A stretch of 64,000 nt of DNA from RH-chloro-G1 sp003670575 (lineage in GTDB: Bacteria > Chloroflexota > Dehalococcoidia > UBA2979). Made by a program: the position numbers and the translations under genes. A model generated the notes under the pieces. The model did not search any database and was not told the origin of the DNA. It saw only the letters and a list, made by a program, of their open reading frames with translations. The stretch covers positions 20,270 to 84,269 of the forward strand of contig CANMOP010000007.1 of the NCBI GenBank assembly GCA_947499615.1, written 5' to 3'. The number at the start of each line of letters is the position of its first letter. The stretch's first letter is position 1. Positions 42,564 through 51,664 of the stretch are shown here, piece by piece.

Positions 42564-43397
42564 CTACTCCTCGCGGTCACGCTCGCGGTCGCGGAGGCGC
42601 TTCGGCTGGTCGTCGAGCGCCGGCATCGAGAAGTCGTCGATGACGCCCGGGGCACCCGGGAGCGGTTGGGATGCCGAAGGCGTGCCCCGGCGATGCAGCA
42701 AGTCCTGGAACTCCGCGTCTCGCGGTTCGTCGTCGTCGTCCGGCTCGCCCCGGCGCGGATCATCGGGACGATCTGCGTCGCGGTGCAGCCAGATCGGGTC
42801 GCCGCTGTCCGCACGCGAGGCTTGGTCATCCTCGTCCATGCGCGTGGGGGCGACTGCGGCCGGTCGGGGAGCGGCCACCTCAGGGTGCTCTGCCGTCTGC
42901 ACCTGTTCGAGGCTGGACTGCACGGAGCGCACGAACGCGTTCAGTTGCCGATCCAGTCGCGCCAGCAGTTCGCGTGCGTACTCGTCGGCGGCTTCCATCT
43001 GCTGTCCGGAAATGCGCCGCGATTCCTCGATGCGCGCGTCAATCTCTGCGTTGGCCAGTTGCAGGCGCTCCTCGATGAGTGACTGGATCTGCTGTGCGAT
43101 CTCTTCGGCGCGTCCCCGCGCAGCGCGCGTGAGCTCGTGATCCTCGACGAGGCGTGCGGCCTGATCCTCTGCGCGCGCGATGATCAGGCGCGCGTCCTCC
43201 TCGGCGGCAAGGCGGTGCTCTTCGCGGTGTGTGACCAGTTCGCGGGCCTCGAGCACCTGCTGCGGGATCGCCACCCGCATCTGGTCGACGACATCGAGCA
43301 GCCGACGCCGGTCGATGATCGAGCGGCTGCCGATCGGCATCTTTTGAGCGCTGGCGACCAGCTCTTCCAGACGGTCCACGAGGTGCAGGAGGTCCAT
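42564..43397 (-). CDS. Coiled-coil protein with acidic C-terminal tail
   Basis: A 277-residue protein. Residues 1-170 are helical with heptad-like stretches (HREEHRLAAEEDARLIIARA, LARLDRQLNAFVRSVQS) and resemble DivIVA or ATP-synthase-b-type coiled coils without a membrane helix. Residues about 180-277 are Asp/Arg/Pro-rich and probably disordered (PDDDDEPRDAEF). It lies 15 bp downstream of coaD on the same strand. A role in cell division or septum placement is suggested only by the DivIVA resemblance. Confidence 0.7.
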   Translation of the reverse strand: MDLLHLVDRLEELVASAQKMPIGSRSIIDRRRLLDVVDQMRVAIPQQVLEARELVTHREEHRLAAEEDARLIIARAEDQAARLVEDHELTRAARGRAEEIAQQIQSLIEERLQLANAEIDARIEESRRISGQQMEAADEYARELLARLDRQLNAFVRSVQSSLEQVQTAEHPEVAAPRPAAVAPTRMDEDDQASRADSGDPIWLHRDADRPDDPRRGEPDDDDEPRDAEFQDLLHRRGTPSASQPLPGAPGVIDDFSMPALDDQPKRLRDRERDREE

Positions 43398-43412
43398 CTC
43401 GCGTCTCCTCGG

Positions 43413-43895
43413 CTAGCGGTTCTTGAACTTTTCTGCGAGCGCTTCGGCGACACCTGGTGGCACCAGGTCGTCGATTGGGTGGCCCAGCCCTGCGAGCTCG
43501 CGGATGCGGGACCCGCTGATGAACAGGTGCTCCAGCGCCGTCATGAGATACACGGACTCCACGTCCGGCGCCATCTTGCGGTTCATCAACGCCATGTCGA
43601 ACTCAGCGGAGAAGTCGGTAATGGCACGGAGGCCACGAACCAGCGCGTGTACGCCGTTCTCCCGTGCCACGTCCACGGTCAGACCGGCGAACGAGATGAC
43701 ACGGACGTTGTGCAGTCCCGCGTGCTCCACAGCGTCCGCGAACAACTGCTGACGCTCGTCTGTGCTGAAGAGCGCCGAGCGCGAATCCGCGACCGCGACA
43801 ATCACACGGTCGAAGATTTCAGCAGCACGCGTGACGATGTCCATATGGCCGTTGGTGACCGGGTCGAAGCGGCCGGGGTACATCGCGACGGTCAT
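43413..43895 (-). CDS. coaD: Phosphopantetheine adenylyltransferase
   Basis: A 160-residue enzyme of coenzyme A synthesis that adenylylates 4'-phosphopantetheine. It has YPGRFDPVTNGHMDIV (the TxGH loop), RGLRAITDFSAEFDMALMNR, and the C-terminal ISGSRIRELA. The start ATG overlaps the rsmD stop, the common rsmD-coaD pairing. Confidence 0.96.
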   Translation of the reverse strand: MTVAMYPGRFDPVTNGHMDIVTRAAEIFDRVIVAVADSRSALFSTDERQQLFADAVEHAGLHNVRVISFAGLTVDVARENGVHALVRGLRAITDFSAEFDMALMNRKMAPDVESVYLMTALEHLFISGSRIRELAGLGHPIDDLVPPGVAEALAEKFKNR

Positions 43896-44476
43896 GCCTG
43901 GCTCCCACCTTCCGCTGCGGGCTCATCGATTGCCGTTCGCCGGAAAATGGCGACGGCTCCGTCTCCGTGCCGGCGGTCCCGCCAGCGAGGTATCCCTTCG
44001 AACGTTTCCGGCGCGGGCAACCGCGCCGAGTGCTCAATCGCCACCACGGCGTCGTGTGCCAGCGAGCCGCGCACGCTGTCCGCGACCGCCTGCCACGCTG
44101 CGGCGTCATCATACGGCGGATCAGCGACTACGAGGGTGTATGCCTGTCCCGCAGGCGGGCGCCAACGTCCCACCTGTGCCGTCACCACCGAGCCACGCTC
44201 GCCCAGCTTGCAGCGATCCAGATTTTCGCGGATGAGGGCGCACGTTTGCGCGTCCGACTCAACGAACGTTGAGCGACCCTCGCCGCGGGAAAGCGCCTCG
44301 ATGCCCAGGGCGCCGGTGCCGGCGTACAGGTCGAGCACCTCGGAGAAGTCCACGTCGGCCGCTTCCAGCATGGAGAACAGCGCTTCGCGCAGGCGACCGG
44401 AGGTCGGGCGTGTGCCTCGTCCTGTCGGTTGCAGCAGCGTCAGCCCACGCGCACTGCCGGCGACGATCCGTAGCAT
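43892..44476 (-). CDS. rsmD: 16S rRNA (guanine966-N2)-methyltransferase RsmD
   Basis: A 194-residue SAM-dependent methyltransferase for G966 of 16S rRNA. It has PTSGRLREALFSML near the start, the SAM motif VLDLYAGTGALGIEALSRG, and the catalytic LVVADPPYDD (the family (D/N)PPY). It overlaps coaD by 4 nt; its start shares a base with the stop of the GH18-like gene, so these three genes are probably co-transcribed. Confidence 0.95.
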   Translation of the reverse strand: MLRIVAGSARGLTLLQPTGRGTRPTSGRLREALFSMLEAADVDFSEVLDLYAGTGALGIEALSRGEGRSTFVESDAQTCALIRENLDRCKLGERGSVVTAQVGRWRPPAGQAYTLVVADPPYDDAAAWQAVADSVRGSLAHDAVVAIEHSARLPAPETFEGIPRWRDRRHGDGAVAIFRRTAIDEPAAEGGSQA

Positions 44477-46329
44477 CAGCGTGCCGGCGTGGCGGTCGCG
44501 GTGGCACCCGGCGCTCGCGTGGGAGTCGCGCTGGCCGTGGCGGTAGCGGATGACGTCGCACCGCCGGCGGTGGGCGTTCGCGTGGACGTGCCGCTCGGCG
44601 TTGGCGTCGCCGTGGCGGCGGCGACCCGCAGCGAGAGCTGCTGCCCGACGAACACCACACCATCCGACACGATCAGCGTGATGTCATAGACCCCCGAGCG
44701 GCTGGGGGCGCGCCAAACCGCCGCGCCGGATCGTGCGGCCGCCTCCACCTGTCCCTCGGCGGCACGCCAGGACGGCTGCAAATATGGCCCGTACGGCTGC
44801 TCCAGCTTCACGGTCCCATCCTCGACAAAGGCCGCGACGGTATTCCAGAGGTCCGGAAGCGCGTCATCCTTCGCGGCAGCGTCGATCACAACACCGCCCA
44901 GCCCGTACCGCTTGAGCAGGTCCAATCGGAAGGCAACCGAGTAGCGATTCTCGATCCAGATCGTGCGCGCTCCACCTCGGCCGGCGTAGGCGAAGGTGAC
45001 CGCGCGAGAGCGATCGTCCCAGCGCATGCCGCTGTTGCCCGTGTCCTGGTCGATGTTGAGGCCGGACAGCGTGACGGCGTCACCGGGCGCGATGCCCTGC
45101 TCCAAGCGAGTGCCGATCGCGCTGGCGACCGTGAGCGCGTCACGCAACGAGACGGCGCGGATCAGGTCGCCGGCGCGCTCCCGTGAACGGCGGTCGATCA
45201 CCAGCGAGACCTTCTTGAGGTTGATGCCGTTGTCGCGACGGACGCGTAGCGCCGCCTCCAACTGGTCGTAGTACGCCGCGGGGTCTGCGGGTGCGCGCAT
45301 CCAGACGGCCGTCGCTGCATTCTCGATCGCGGTCCAGTCATAGGCGCTCGGCTCGCCACCGGGAGTGGTGGGAACGGTCACGACGAGGCCGCGCTGCTCG
45401 GTCTTCAGTCGGTCGGCGAGTTGCTGAACGAAGGCCGTGAACGCCGCACGGCGTGAGGGCTCCAGCCCCTGGTAGTCGATGTGCACGCCCGCGGCGCGAG
45501 TGGTGCTCGCCGCTCCGAGGATGGCGTCGCCGTGACGCTTCGTCGCCGCCGGGTCTGCCAGGATGCGGTTGATCGCCGCCGCGCCGGATGACGTACTGCT
45601 GCTGACGCCCAGGTAGCGCCCCTGCAGATCGGTGGGAAGGCGTTCTGAGAGTTGCACGCCGTCGTCACCGGAAGTGGGCTCGCCGCCGAGCACGCTGACG
45701 ATGCCAGGCGTGCCCGAGGCGGGGTCGAGGGTTTCGCCGGAGCCGACGATTGCGCCCAACTGGTACGCGAGCGCCGCCCGCCGGAAGACCGCGATGTTTT
45801 CCGGGATGGCATCGAGCTGTCCCTTGGCGCCGCGTCCGTCATCGCTGGGGCTGACGGTCGCCAGGCGGCGCCACTCGTTGTTCGCGTACGTGTAGAACGC
45901 GAGGTTGCTCGCGTCCTTCGTGGCCTGCTTGAGCTGCACCGTCAGGGCGACGGGGCCGGGCAATGAGCGGTCGCCCTGAATGTCGTACAGCGCGCTCAGC
46001 GCTTCGACGCCCTGAGGCAGCGCGGGCATCGTGGTGCGTGCTTTGGTGACAATGCCGGTTGCGGTGGTGGGTGTCCCGCCGCGCAGCAGCGCGGAAGCCG
46101 GCGATAACAGCAGCGCGCCGATGACGACGGCCAGGCCGACGATCACACCGATGACACGCAGCTCGTTGCGGCCGGGCTGGAAGCCGCCGCCGCCGGTGGG
46201 CGGACGACCGGGCGGGCGCGGCGGGAGCGATCCGCCGTCGCGATCCTCGAGGTCATCGAGTTCGGCGTCATCGTCGTAGCGGATGGCGTTCGGGCGGATC
46301 GGGCGCGGATCGCGGTCACGCATCGTCAC
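44476..46329 (-). CDS. Membrane-anchored GH18-like protein with altered catalytic motif
   Basis: A 617-residue protein: a cytoplasmic Pro/Arg-rich head (1-55), one helix (about 57-78), an extracytoplasmic region of GH18 glycosidase type (about 95-500), and a Thr/Ala/Pro-rich tail (about 565-617). The GH18 motif DxxDxDxE appears as GVHIDYQGL, so the catalytic Glu is Gln. The fold ends with YGLGGVVIDAAAKDD. It resembles YaaH/SleL-like spore or peptidoglycan hydrolases but is probably inactive, binding rather than cutting. It overlaps the HtrA-like gene by 4 nt upstream. Confidence 0.72.
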   Translation of the reverse strand: MTMRDRDPRPIRPNAIRYDDDAELDDLEDRDGGSLPPRPPGRPPTGGGGFQPGRNELRVIGVIVGLAVVIGALLLSPASALLRGGTPTTATGIVTKARTTMPALPQGVEALSALYDIQGDRSLPGPVALTVQLKQATKDASNLAFYTYANNEWRRLATVSPSDDGRGAKGQLDAIPENIAVFRRAALAYQLGAIVGSGETLDPASGTPGIVSVLGGEPTSGDDGVQLSERLPTDLQGRYLGVSSSTSSGAAAINRILADPAATKRHGDAILGAASTTRAAGVHIDYQGLEPSRRAAFTAFVQQLADRLKTEQRGLVVTVPTTPGGEPSAYDWTAIENAATAVWMRAPADPAAYYDQLEAALRVRRDNGINLKKVSLVIDRRSRERAGDLIRAVSLRDALTVASAIGTRLEQGIAPGDAVTLSGLNIDQDTGNSGMRWDDRSRAVTFAYAGRGGARTIWIENRYSVAFRLDLLKRYGLGGVVIDAAAKDDALPDLWNTVAAFVEDGTVKLEQPYGPYLQPSWRAAEGQVEAAARSGAAVWRAPSRSGVYDITLIVSDGVVFVGQQLSLRVAAATATPTPSGTSTRTPTAGGATSSATATASATPTRAPGATATATPAR

Positions 46330-47486
46330 TGGTCCTCTGCGGTCATGGAGACGGTGAGCGTGCGTCCGCCGCGCAGCACTGCCAGGTCGACGCGCGACCC
46401 GCGGGGCAGCCGCTTCAGCAGGTTCACCATCGGAAAGTCGAAGTCCACTTTGGCGCCGTTGACCCCGAGCACGATATCCCCGGCGACAATGCCGGCGCGC
46501 ACCGCTGGACTGTTGGGCGCGGGAGCCACGATGAGGGCGCCGTTCGGCACAGGCAAGCGTCGCTGATTGGCAACGTCCGCGGTGATCTCTACATGCTGCT
46601 CGTCAGGCCGCTCAATGCCGATGCGGGGTCGCGGATACCGGCCTGCGCGGATGAGCTCCGCGACCACCGGCCGCAGCGAATCGGACGATTGCGCAAACCC
46701 CACGCCGACCACCGCCGAGCGCTCCGAACCCTCGTCACGAATGACGCTGGTGATCATGCCCACGAACTCGCCGCTGAGGTTCACCAGCGCGCCACCGGAG
46801 TCGCCGCTGTTGATCGCGGCGTCGATCTGGAGCAGGTCTTCCAGGTTGACTCCGCTGCGGGGGAGGATGCGGTCCGTGGCGGAGATGATGCCCATGGTGG
46901 CGGCACCGCCTGCGCCGTAGAGCCCTCGATCCGCACCGATTGCAAGCACGATGTCGCCCGGGCGCAATGCCGCCGAGGCGCCGAATGCCACCTGCCGCAG
47001 CCCCTGCGGCGCGACCGCCAGCACCGCGACGTCCGAGAACGGAGAGTCCTCACCGACCAGCCGCGCTGGTCGTCGGTCGCCGTTTGCCAGCACCACCTCG
47101 ATGCGCGTCGCGCCTCGGATCACGTGCGCGGCCGTTGCGATGTTGCCGCTTTGGCTGACGACCACCCCGGAGCCCAGGCTCTGCCCGGTCGCGGTCTCTG
47201 CCACGATCAGCACGATATTCGGGAGCACACGATCGACCGCAGCCCGGATGCGGGTTTGCGTGTCCTCGACGGCGGCGGGCGGGGTGGATTCGGCGGCGGG
47301 TGGGGTGGCGCGCATCCAAGCACCCAGCAGCCCGCCGCCAAAGCCGGCTGCGAGCGCCAGAAGCACCAGGCTCACGATGGACACGCTAATACGGCGGATT
47401 GGCAGGACTCCCGTCGCGCACGGATGTTCTTGCGGTGGTCTTGCGTCGTGCGGCGCGACCAATTCTAGCACCGGTGGCAGCGCCAT
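46326..47486 (-). CDS. HtrA/DegP-type serine protease with PDZ domain
   Basis: A 386-residue protein with one N-terminal membrane helix (about 33-57), a trypsin-like domain with triad H121 (ATAAHVI), D152 (FSDVAVL) and S230 (NSGDSGGAL), and one PDZ domain (about 290-386; GIVAGDIVLGVNGAKVDF). Such proteases remove damaged envelope proteins. ATG 47486 is used, but 25-30 residues before the helix are not conserved and the true start may be later. Translationally coupled to the GH18-like gene. Confidence 0.92.
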   Translation of the reverse strand: MALPPVLELVAPHDARPPQEHPCATGVLPIRRISVSIVSLVLLALAAGFGGGLLGAWMRATPPAAESTPPAAVEDTQTRIRAAVDRVLPNIVLIVAETATGQSLGSGVVVSQSGNIATAAHVIRGATRIEVVLANGDRRPARLVGEDSPFSDVAVLAVAPQGLRQVAFGASAALRPGDIVLAIGADRGLYGAGGAATMGIISATDRILPRSGVNLEDLLQIDAAINSGDSGGALVNLSGEFVGMITSVIRDEGSERSAVVGVGFAQSSDSLRPVVAELIRAGRYPRPRIGIERPDEQHVEITADVANQRRLPVPNGALIVAPAPNSPAVRAGIVAGDIVLGVNGAKVDFDFPMVNLLKRLPRGSRVDLAVLRGGRTLTVSMTAEDQ

Positions 47487-47536
47487 TCCGTCCCCGTCTG
47501 GCCACGAGCGGGGGCGCGTATGTGGGGCGCTGGATA

Positions 47537-47566
47537 TTGCGACGCCCTGCGGAGGTCGACTACCAT
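47537..47566 (+). promoter_or_regulatory. Candidate sigma70 promoter for greA
   Basis: TTGCGA (47537-47542), an 18-bp spacer and TACCAT (47561-47566) lie about 120 bp before the greA start. The long leader that follows has no obvious structure. Confidence 0.33.
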
Positions 47567-47686
47567 GTAGGGGACGAACAAATGCGTCGATTTCGGCGGA
47601 TCGGTCCTTGGGCCGCGTCCGCTTCGTGGTTCGATGCTGGTGATACGGTGAGGCGTCTATGCAGTTCTCACTGAAGGGGCGGTAGC

Positions 47687-48163
47687 ATGATGTCGGAGCA
47701 ACCCGTGTTGCTCACACAGAGCGGCCTGAAGCGACTCGAAGGCGAGTTGCACGAGCTTCGCACCGTGAAGCGGGCGGAGGTCGCGCAGTCGATCCGCGAG
47801 GCTCAAGAGTTGGGCATGGCCCAGGTCGACGGCCAGTACGAGGAAGCAAAGAACCAACAGGCGTTCCTTGAGGGGCGCATCCGTGAGATCGAGAAGATGC
47901 TGGAGCTCGCCCAGCTCATCGACGAGGAAGCGGCACACGCTTCCAAGGAGATTCGCGTGGGCTCCTCGGTCACCGTTCGCGGTCCGGACGGGAAACGTCG
48001 CGAGTATCAGCTCGTCGGCCCCGCCGAGGCCGCTCCGCTCGAGGGCCGCATCAGCCTCGAGTCTCCCGTGGGCCGGGCGCTGCTCGGCAAGAAGCGTGGC
48101 GACAAGGTGCAGGTCGTGACGCCCAGTGGGATGGTGGAGATGGCGATCGTCGCCGTCGCCTAG
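47687..48163 (+). CDS. greA: GreA paralogue lacking the acidic tip residues
   Basis: A 158-residue protein with the GreA layout: an N-terminal coiled coil (1-80) and a C-terminal FKBP-like domain (RISLESPVGRALLGKKRGD). The tip usually reads LGDLSENAEY, with Asp41 and Glu44 aiding RNA cleavage. Here it is LGMAQVDGQY (M44, V47), so both acids are missing. It may bind the polymerase secondary channel without stimulating cleavage, in the manner of Gfh1-type anti-factors, or only prevent backtracking. It precedes lysS, a pairing seen in many bacteria. Confidence 0.88.
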   Translation: MMSEQPVLLTQSGLKRLEGELHELRTVKRAEVAQSIREAQELGMAQVDGQYEEAKNQQAFLEGRIREIEKMLELAQLIDEEAAHASKEIRVGSSVTVRGPDGKRREYQLVGPAEAAPLEGRISLESPVGRALLGKKRGDKVQVVTPSGMVEMAIVAVA

Positions 48164-48209
48164 AGACGTGAGCGGGCTAGCCCGCCGCATCGCGAACGTG
48201 CACACCATG

Positions 48210-48240
48210 CGGGCGGGGTCAGCGACCCCGCCCGTTCTTG
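48210..48240 (+). terminator. Intrinsic terminator after greA
   Basis: A stem of 11 bp, CGGGCGGGGTC and GACCCCGCCCG with loop AGC, is followed by TTCTTG. A second small palindrome (GCGGGCTAGCCCGC) lies at about 48173-48186. It separates greA from lysS. Confidence 0.7.
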
Positions 48241-48317
48241 TCCGAGGACTCTGAACGTAGCTGCGAGAGCCGGGACATCCCGCGCGCTGGGCGCATCGAA
48301 CGATCGAGGGCACAGTC

Positions 48318-49886
48318 ATGCCGACCGAAGAAGAGCTATTCGCCCAACGACTGGACAAGCGCGGGCGACTCCGCGCCGTCGGCGACCCGTACCCGGCACG
48401 CGTGGAGCGCACGCACGAGGCGGCGCAGGCCGTCGCCGCGTTCGAGGCTGCGGAGCAAGAGCAAGAGCAGGCTGCCGATGCGCCGGCGGATTCGCCGGGG
48501 ATCCTGGTCGCCGTCACCGGTCGGTTGACCGCGCTGCGTGACATGGGCCGCGTCGCGTTCGCCGACGTGCGCGACGGCTCTGGTCGCATTCAGTTGCAGT
48601 TCCGCCGTGACGCGCTCGGCGACGCGTTCGAGCAACTCGCGCTCGCCGACATCGGTGACTTCGTGCAGGCGAGTGGGCGGCTGTTCCGCACGCGTAGCGG
48701 TGAGATCACCGTTGGCGTGGAGACCTGGTCGATCATCACGAAGGCGCTCCGTCCGCTGCCCGAGAAGTGGCACGGCATGACAGACGTCGAGGCTCGCTAC
48801 CGGCAGCGCTACCTCGACCTGATCGCCAACGAGCGGTCGCGTGAGGTGGCGCGCAAGCGCGCTGCCGTGCTGGCGGCGCTGCGGCGTTTCTTCGCCGCTC
48901 GCGAGTTCATCGAGGTGGAGACGCCGGTGCTGCAGGAGCACGCCGGTGGTGCGGCCGCTCGGCCGTTCGTCACACACCACAACGCGCTGGATCGCGAGCT
49001 GTTCCTGCGCATCTCGCTGGAATTGCACCTCAAGCGCCTGCTGGTGGGCGGCTTCGACCGCGTCTTCGAGCTTGGCCGGGTCTTTCGCAACGAGGGCATC
49101 TCCCGCCGTCACAACCCAGAGTTCACGCTGCTGGAGTCGTATGAGGCGTACGCCGACTACCACGACGTGGGCCGCATGGTGGAGGAGATGTTCCGCTTCG
49201 TGGCGCTGGAAGTGGCTGGGACGCTCCAGCTCACGGTCGGGGAGCATGTCGTCGACCTCGGTGCGCCGTGGCGTCGCATCACGTACCGCGAGGCGCTGCT
49301 GGAGCACACCGGCATCGACTACACCGCGCACCGCGACCTGCACGAGTTGCGCGCCATCGCACGCGCGCGTGGCGTCGCTGTCGACGAGGGCGTGTCGTGG
49401 GGCACGGTGCTGGACGGGCTGATGTCGGCGTTCGTAGAGCCGAAGCTGATCCAGCCGACGTTCATCCTCGACTACCCGATGGAGATTTCGCCGCTCGCCA
49501 AGCGCAAGGCGGACGACCCATTGGTGGCGGAGCGCTTCGAGTTGTTCGCGCTCGGCTACGAAATGGCCAATGCGTACTCGGAGCAGAACGATCCGGTCGA
49601 GCAGCGCGAGCGCATGCTTGAGCAGGCGGTGAAGCAGACGGATGGCGACGAAGAAGCAGAAGTCGCCGACGAGGACTTCCTGGTGGCCCTGGAATACGGC
49701 ATGCCACCCGCCGGCGGGCTTGGCGTGGGCGTGGAGCGACTGATCATGATGCTCACCGGCGAGCAGTCGATTCGCGAGGTCATCCTGTTTCCCGCCCAGC
49801 GTGAGACGCAGCGTGACGGCCGGTCGGTTGGCGATGCCGCCGTCGAGGACGCGCCTCCCTTGTCTCCGGACCCGCTCCAGCCGTGA
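48318..49886 (+). CDS. lysS: Lysyl-tRNA synthetase (class II)
   Basis: A 522-residue synthetase: an OB-fold anticodon-binding domain (about 65-165; GRLTALRDMGRVAFADVRDG) and the class II core with motif 2 FRNEGISRRHNPEFT and motif 3 GLGVGVERLIMMLTGEQS. The N-terminal 60 residues include a Gln/Glu-rich, variable stretch. The C-terminus extends about 20 residues past the family end (VGDAAVEDAPPL). Its TGA overlaps the GTG of the next gene. Confidence 0.97.
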   Translation: MPTEEELFAQRLDKRGRLRAVGDPYPARVERTHEAAQAVAAFEAAEQEQEQAADAPADSPGILVAVTGRLTALRDMGRVAFADVRDGSGRIQLQFRRDALGDAFEQLALADIGDFVQASGRLFRTRSGEITVGVETWSIITKALRPLPEKWHGMTDVEARYRQRYLDLIANERSREVARKRAAVLAALRRFFAAREFIEVETPVLQEHAGGAAARPFVTHHNALDRELFLRISLELHLKRLLVGGFDRVFELGRVFRNEGISRRHNPEFTLLESYEAYADYHDVGRMVEEMFRFVALEVAGTLQLTVGEHVVDLGAPWRRITYREALLEHTGIDYTAHRDLHELRAIARARGVAVDEGVSWGTVLDGLMSAFVEPKLIQPTFILDYPMEISPLAKRKADDPLVAERFELFALGYEMANAYSEQNDPVEQRERMLEQAVKQTDGDEEAEVADEDFLVALEYGMPPAGGLGVGVERLIMMLTGEQSIREVILFPAQRETQRDGRSVGDAAVEDAPPLSPDPLQP

Positions 49887-50323
49887 GCCGCTCTCTGCGC
49901 GAGGACATTCATATCCACGCACAGGTGGATGCCGTGCGCGCGCGGCTCGTGCCTGCCGCGGTAGGTCTCGCGTACGGCTGGCTGCCGGAGGCGTTCGCGG
50001 ATGCACGATGGGATGACGGCGCGCTCTCGTTCCGGCTGGCGCTGCCGCTGCGCAGCGAGCGTGCGCAGCTTCACCTCGGCAGCGACGACGGTCGGGCGCT
50101 GGAGTTTGTGGCCGCGAGCGGATCGGACGCGATCCGCGCGATGACGTGGGTCATGAACCCCGAAGGTGTGCACGAGGTGCACCTGCTGGCGGAACTCGCG
50201 TATGAACCCGTGGGCGGTCCGTTCGGCTGGCTGTTGGAGATGGCGCTGCACCGTCCCCTGCGCCAACAGGCGCTGCGCGATGCGCTCTGGCGGCTGAAGC
50301 TCATCGTCGAGGGTCGCTCCTAG
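49883..50323 (+). CDS. SRPBCC-like (START-fold) protein, unknown role
   Basis: A 146-residue protein beginning at GTG 49883, within the lysS stop. It begins IHIHAQVDAVRARLVPAAVG and ends EMALHRPLRQQALRDALWRLKLIVEG, the beta-strand start and long C-terminal helix typical of polyketide-cyclase/SRPBCC folds that bind hydrophobic ligands. No catalytic residues can be pointed out. Coupling to lysS may be incidental. Confidence 0.6.
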   Translation: MSRSLREDIHIHAQVDAVRARLVPAAVGLAYGWLPEAFADARWDDGALSFRLALPLRSERAQLHLGSDDGRALEFVAASGSDAIRAMTWVMNPEGVHEVHLLAELAYEPVGGPFGWLLEMALHRPLRQQALRDALWRLKLIVEGRS

Positions 50324-50405
50324 GGCGATCGCGCGTCGAGCCCCGCGTGATATGCGCGCCAGTTGCTCATGCTCAGTTGCGCCACATCGCCCGCATCAGG
50401 TCGAG

Positions 50406-50960
50406 TCACGCGGCCACCTCATTTGCCGTCGCCTCAGGTGCCTTCAGCGTTGGTGTTTGTAGCGAGGCGATGATCGATCCGTGCAGCGTGCGGAGGTCGC
50501 GCAGCATCGCCTCCGCGTGGCTCAACGTGCCGCCCAGCGTGGCGGCGTTCCGCCGGAGCGCGATCTGCAATCGCCCGACGCGCTCGGACGACTCGATCTC
50601 ATCGGTGACATCACGTGCCAGCGCGTACACCAGTCCGCTGTGCGGCATCGCCTCCCAGTGCAGCCAGCGCGACGAACCGTCGCGATGCTCGAACCGCGCG
50701 ATGTGCCCGCGCAGCGGCAAGCCCGCCCGCAGCCCACGGAAGGCCATGCGGAACGGTTCCACATCGTCCGCGTGCAGGGATGCCGAAAACGGACGCGACA
50801 TGATCTCGGCCGGCGTGTACCCGACAATGCGCTCCCATGCCGGGTTCAGGAGCAGTACTTCTCCGTCCATAGTGGCGACGCAAAGCATCTCGCCGGTCAT
50901 CTCGAAGAGAATCCGGATGTGGGTATCGCTGCTGGCGTCCATTGCTGTCCTCGTTGTCAT
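50406..50960 (-). CDS. PAS-domain sensor protein without an output domain
   Basis: A 184-residue protein with a single PAS fold (about 12-125: IRILFEMTGEMLCVATMDGE, NPAWERIVGYTPAEIMSRPF, HRDGSSRWLHWEAMPH) and a C-terminal helix of about 55 residues that could dimerise (LQIALRRNAATLGGTLSHAE). No histidine kinase, GGDEF or HTH domain is attached. ATG 50960 is preceded by GAGGTG. It probably works through a partner protein elsewhere. Confidence 0.8.
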   Translation of the reverse strand: MTTRTAMDASSDTHIRILFEMTGEMLCVATMDGEVLLLNPAWERIVGYTPAEIMSRPFSASLHADDVEPFRMAFRGLRAGLPLRGHIARFEHRDGSSRWLHWEAMPHSGLVYALARDVTDEIESSERVGRLQIALRRNAATLGGTLSHAEAMLRDLRTLHGSIIASLQTPTLKAPEATANEVAA

Positions 50961-51151
50961 GCGCGCACCTCGCGGGTGGTGTGCTCTGATCCTCGGCAGC
51001 GGCGCGGCGCGGGACGCGTCATTCGCGCACGAGGTCAGCGAAATGCCAGCCAACGGCGTGGTGGGCAGATGGGCCACGTGGCGGAGTGTGGGCGCGTGAT
51101 GGTCCCATCTGCCGCGTTGCCGCCCCCGAGGGTCGCTGGTACGCTCCCCGA

Positions 51152-51664
51152 ATGGAACGGCATTTCACTGTGTCCGGGTTCGTCTCGCAGCGCGGCGAGA
51201 CCGCGTTGCACTGGCACCGCCTTGGCATGTGGCTCCCGCCCGGCGGGCACATCGAGCCCGACGAGGACCCCATCGAGGCCGTGCGCCGCGAGGTGCTGGA
51301 GGAGACCGGCCTCGCCGTCGAGGTGGTGCCGACTGCGCCCGCGTACGGCGACTGGGCGTATCCGCCGCAGTTGCCGGCGCCCGTGACCATGGGCGTCTAT
51401 GACATCGAGGCTGGTGGCCCGCACCAACGGGCCTCGCACCAGCACATCGACCTCGTGTACTTCACCCGGCCGACCCCCGGGCAGCCACTGCTGCTGCCGG
51501 ACAATGACGAAGAAGGCTGGCTCTGGGTCTCTGCGGAGACCCTCCAGGCTGGCGAGGTGTTGCGCAGCCCGCACGGCGGCGAGGCCGCGATCGCCGAGGA
51601 CGTGCGCCGCCTCGGCATCGACGCCATCGAGGCAGTGCGCGCGCTGGAAACCGGGGCCGCCTGA
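51152..51664 (+). CDS. Nudix hydrolase
   Basis: A 170-residue Nudix enzyme from ATG 51152. The Nudix box is GGHIEPDEDPIEAVRREVLE followed by ETGL, beginning at about residue 31. Length and the start MERHFTVSGFVSQRG resemble (d)NTP or diphosphate cleaning enzymes of broad range. The stop overlaps the serS start (TGATG), so it is coupled to seryl-tRNA synthetase. Confidence 0.9.
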   Translation: MERHFTVSGFVSQRGETALHWHRLGMWLPPGGHIEPDEDPIEAVRREVLEETGLAVEVVPTAPAYGDWAYPPQLPAPVTMGVYDIEAGGPHQRASHQHIDLVYFTRPTPGQPLLLPDNDEEGWLWVSAETLQAGEVLRSPHGGEAAIAEDVRRLGIDAIEAVRALETGAA

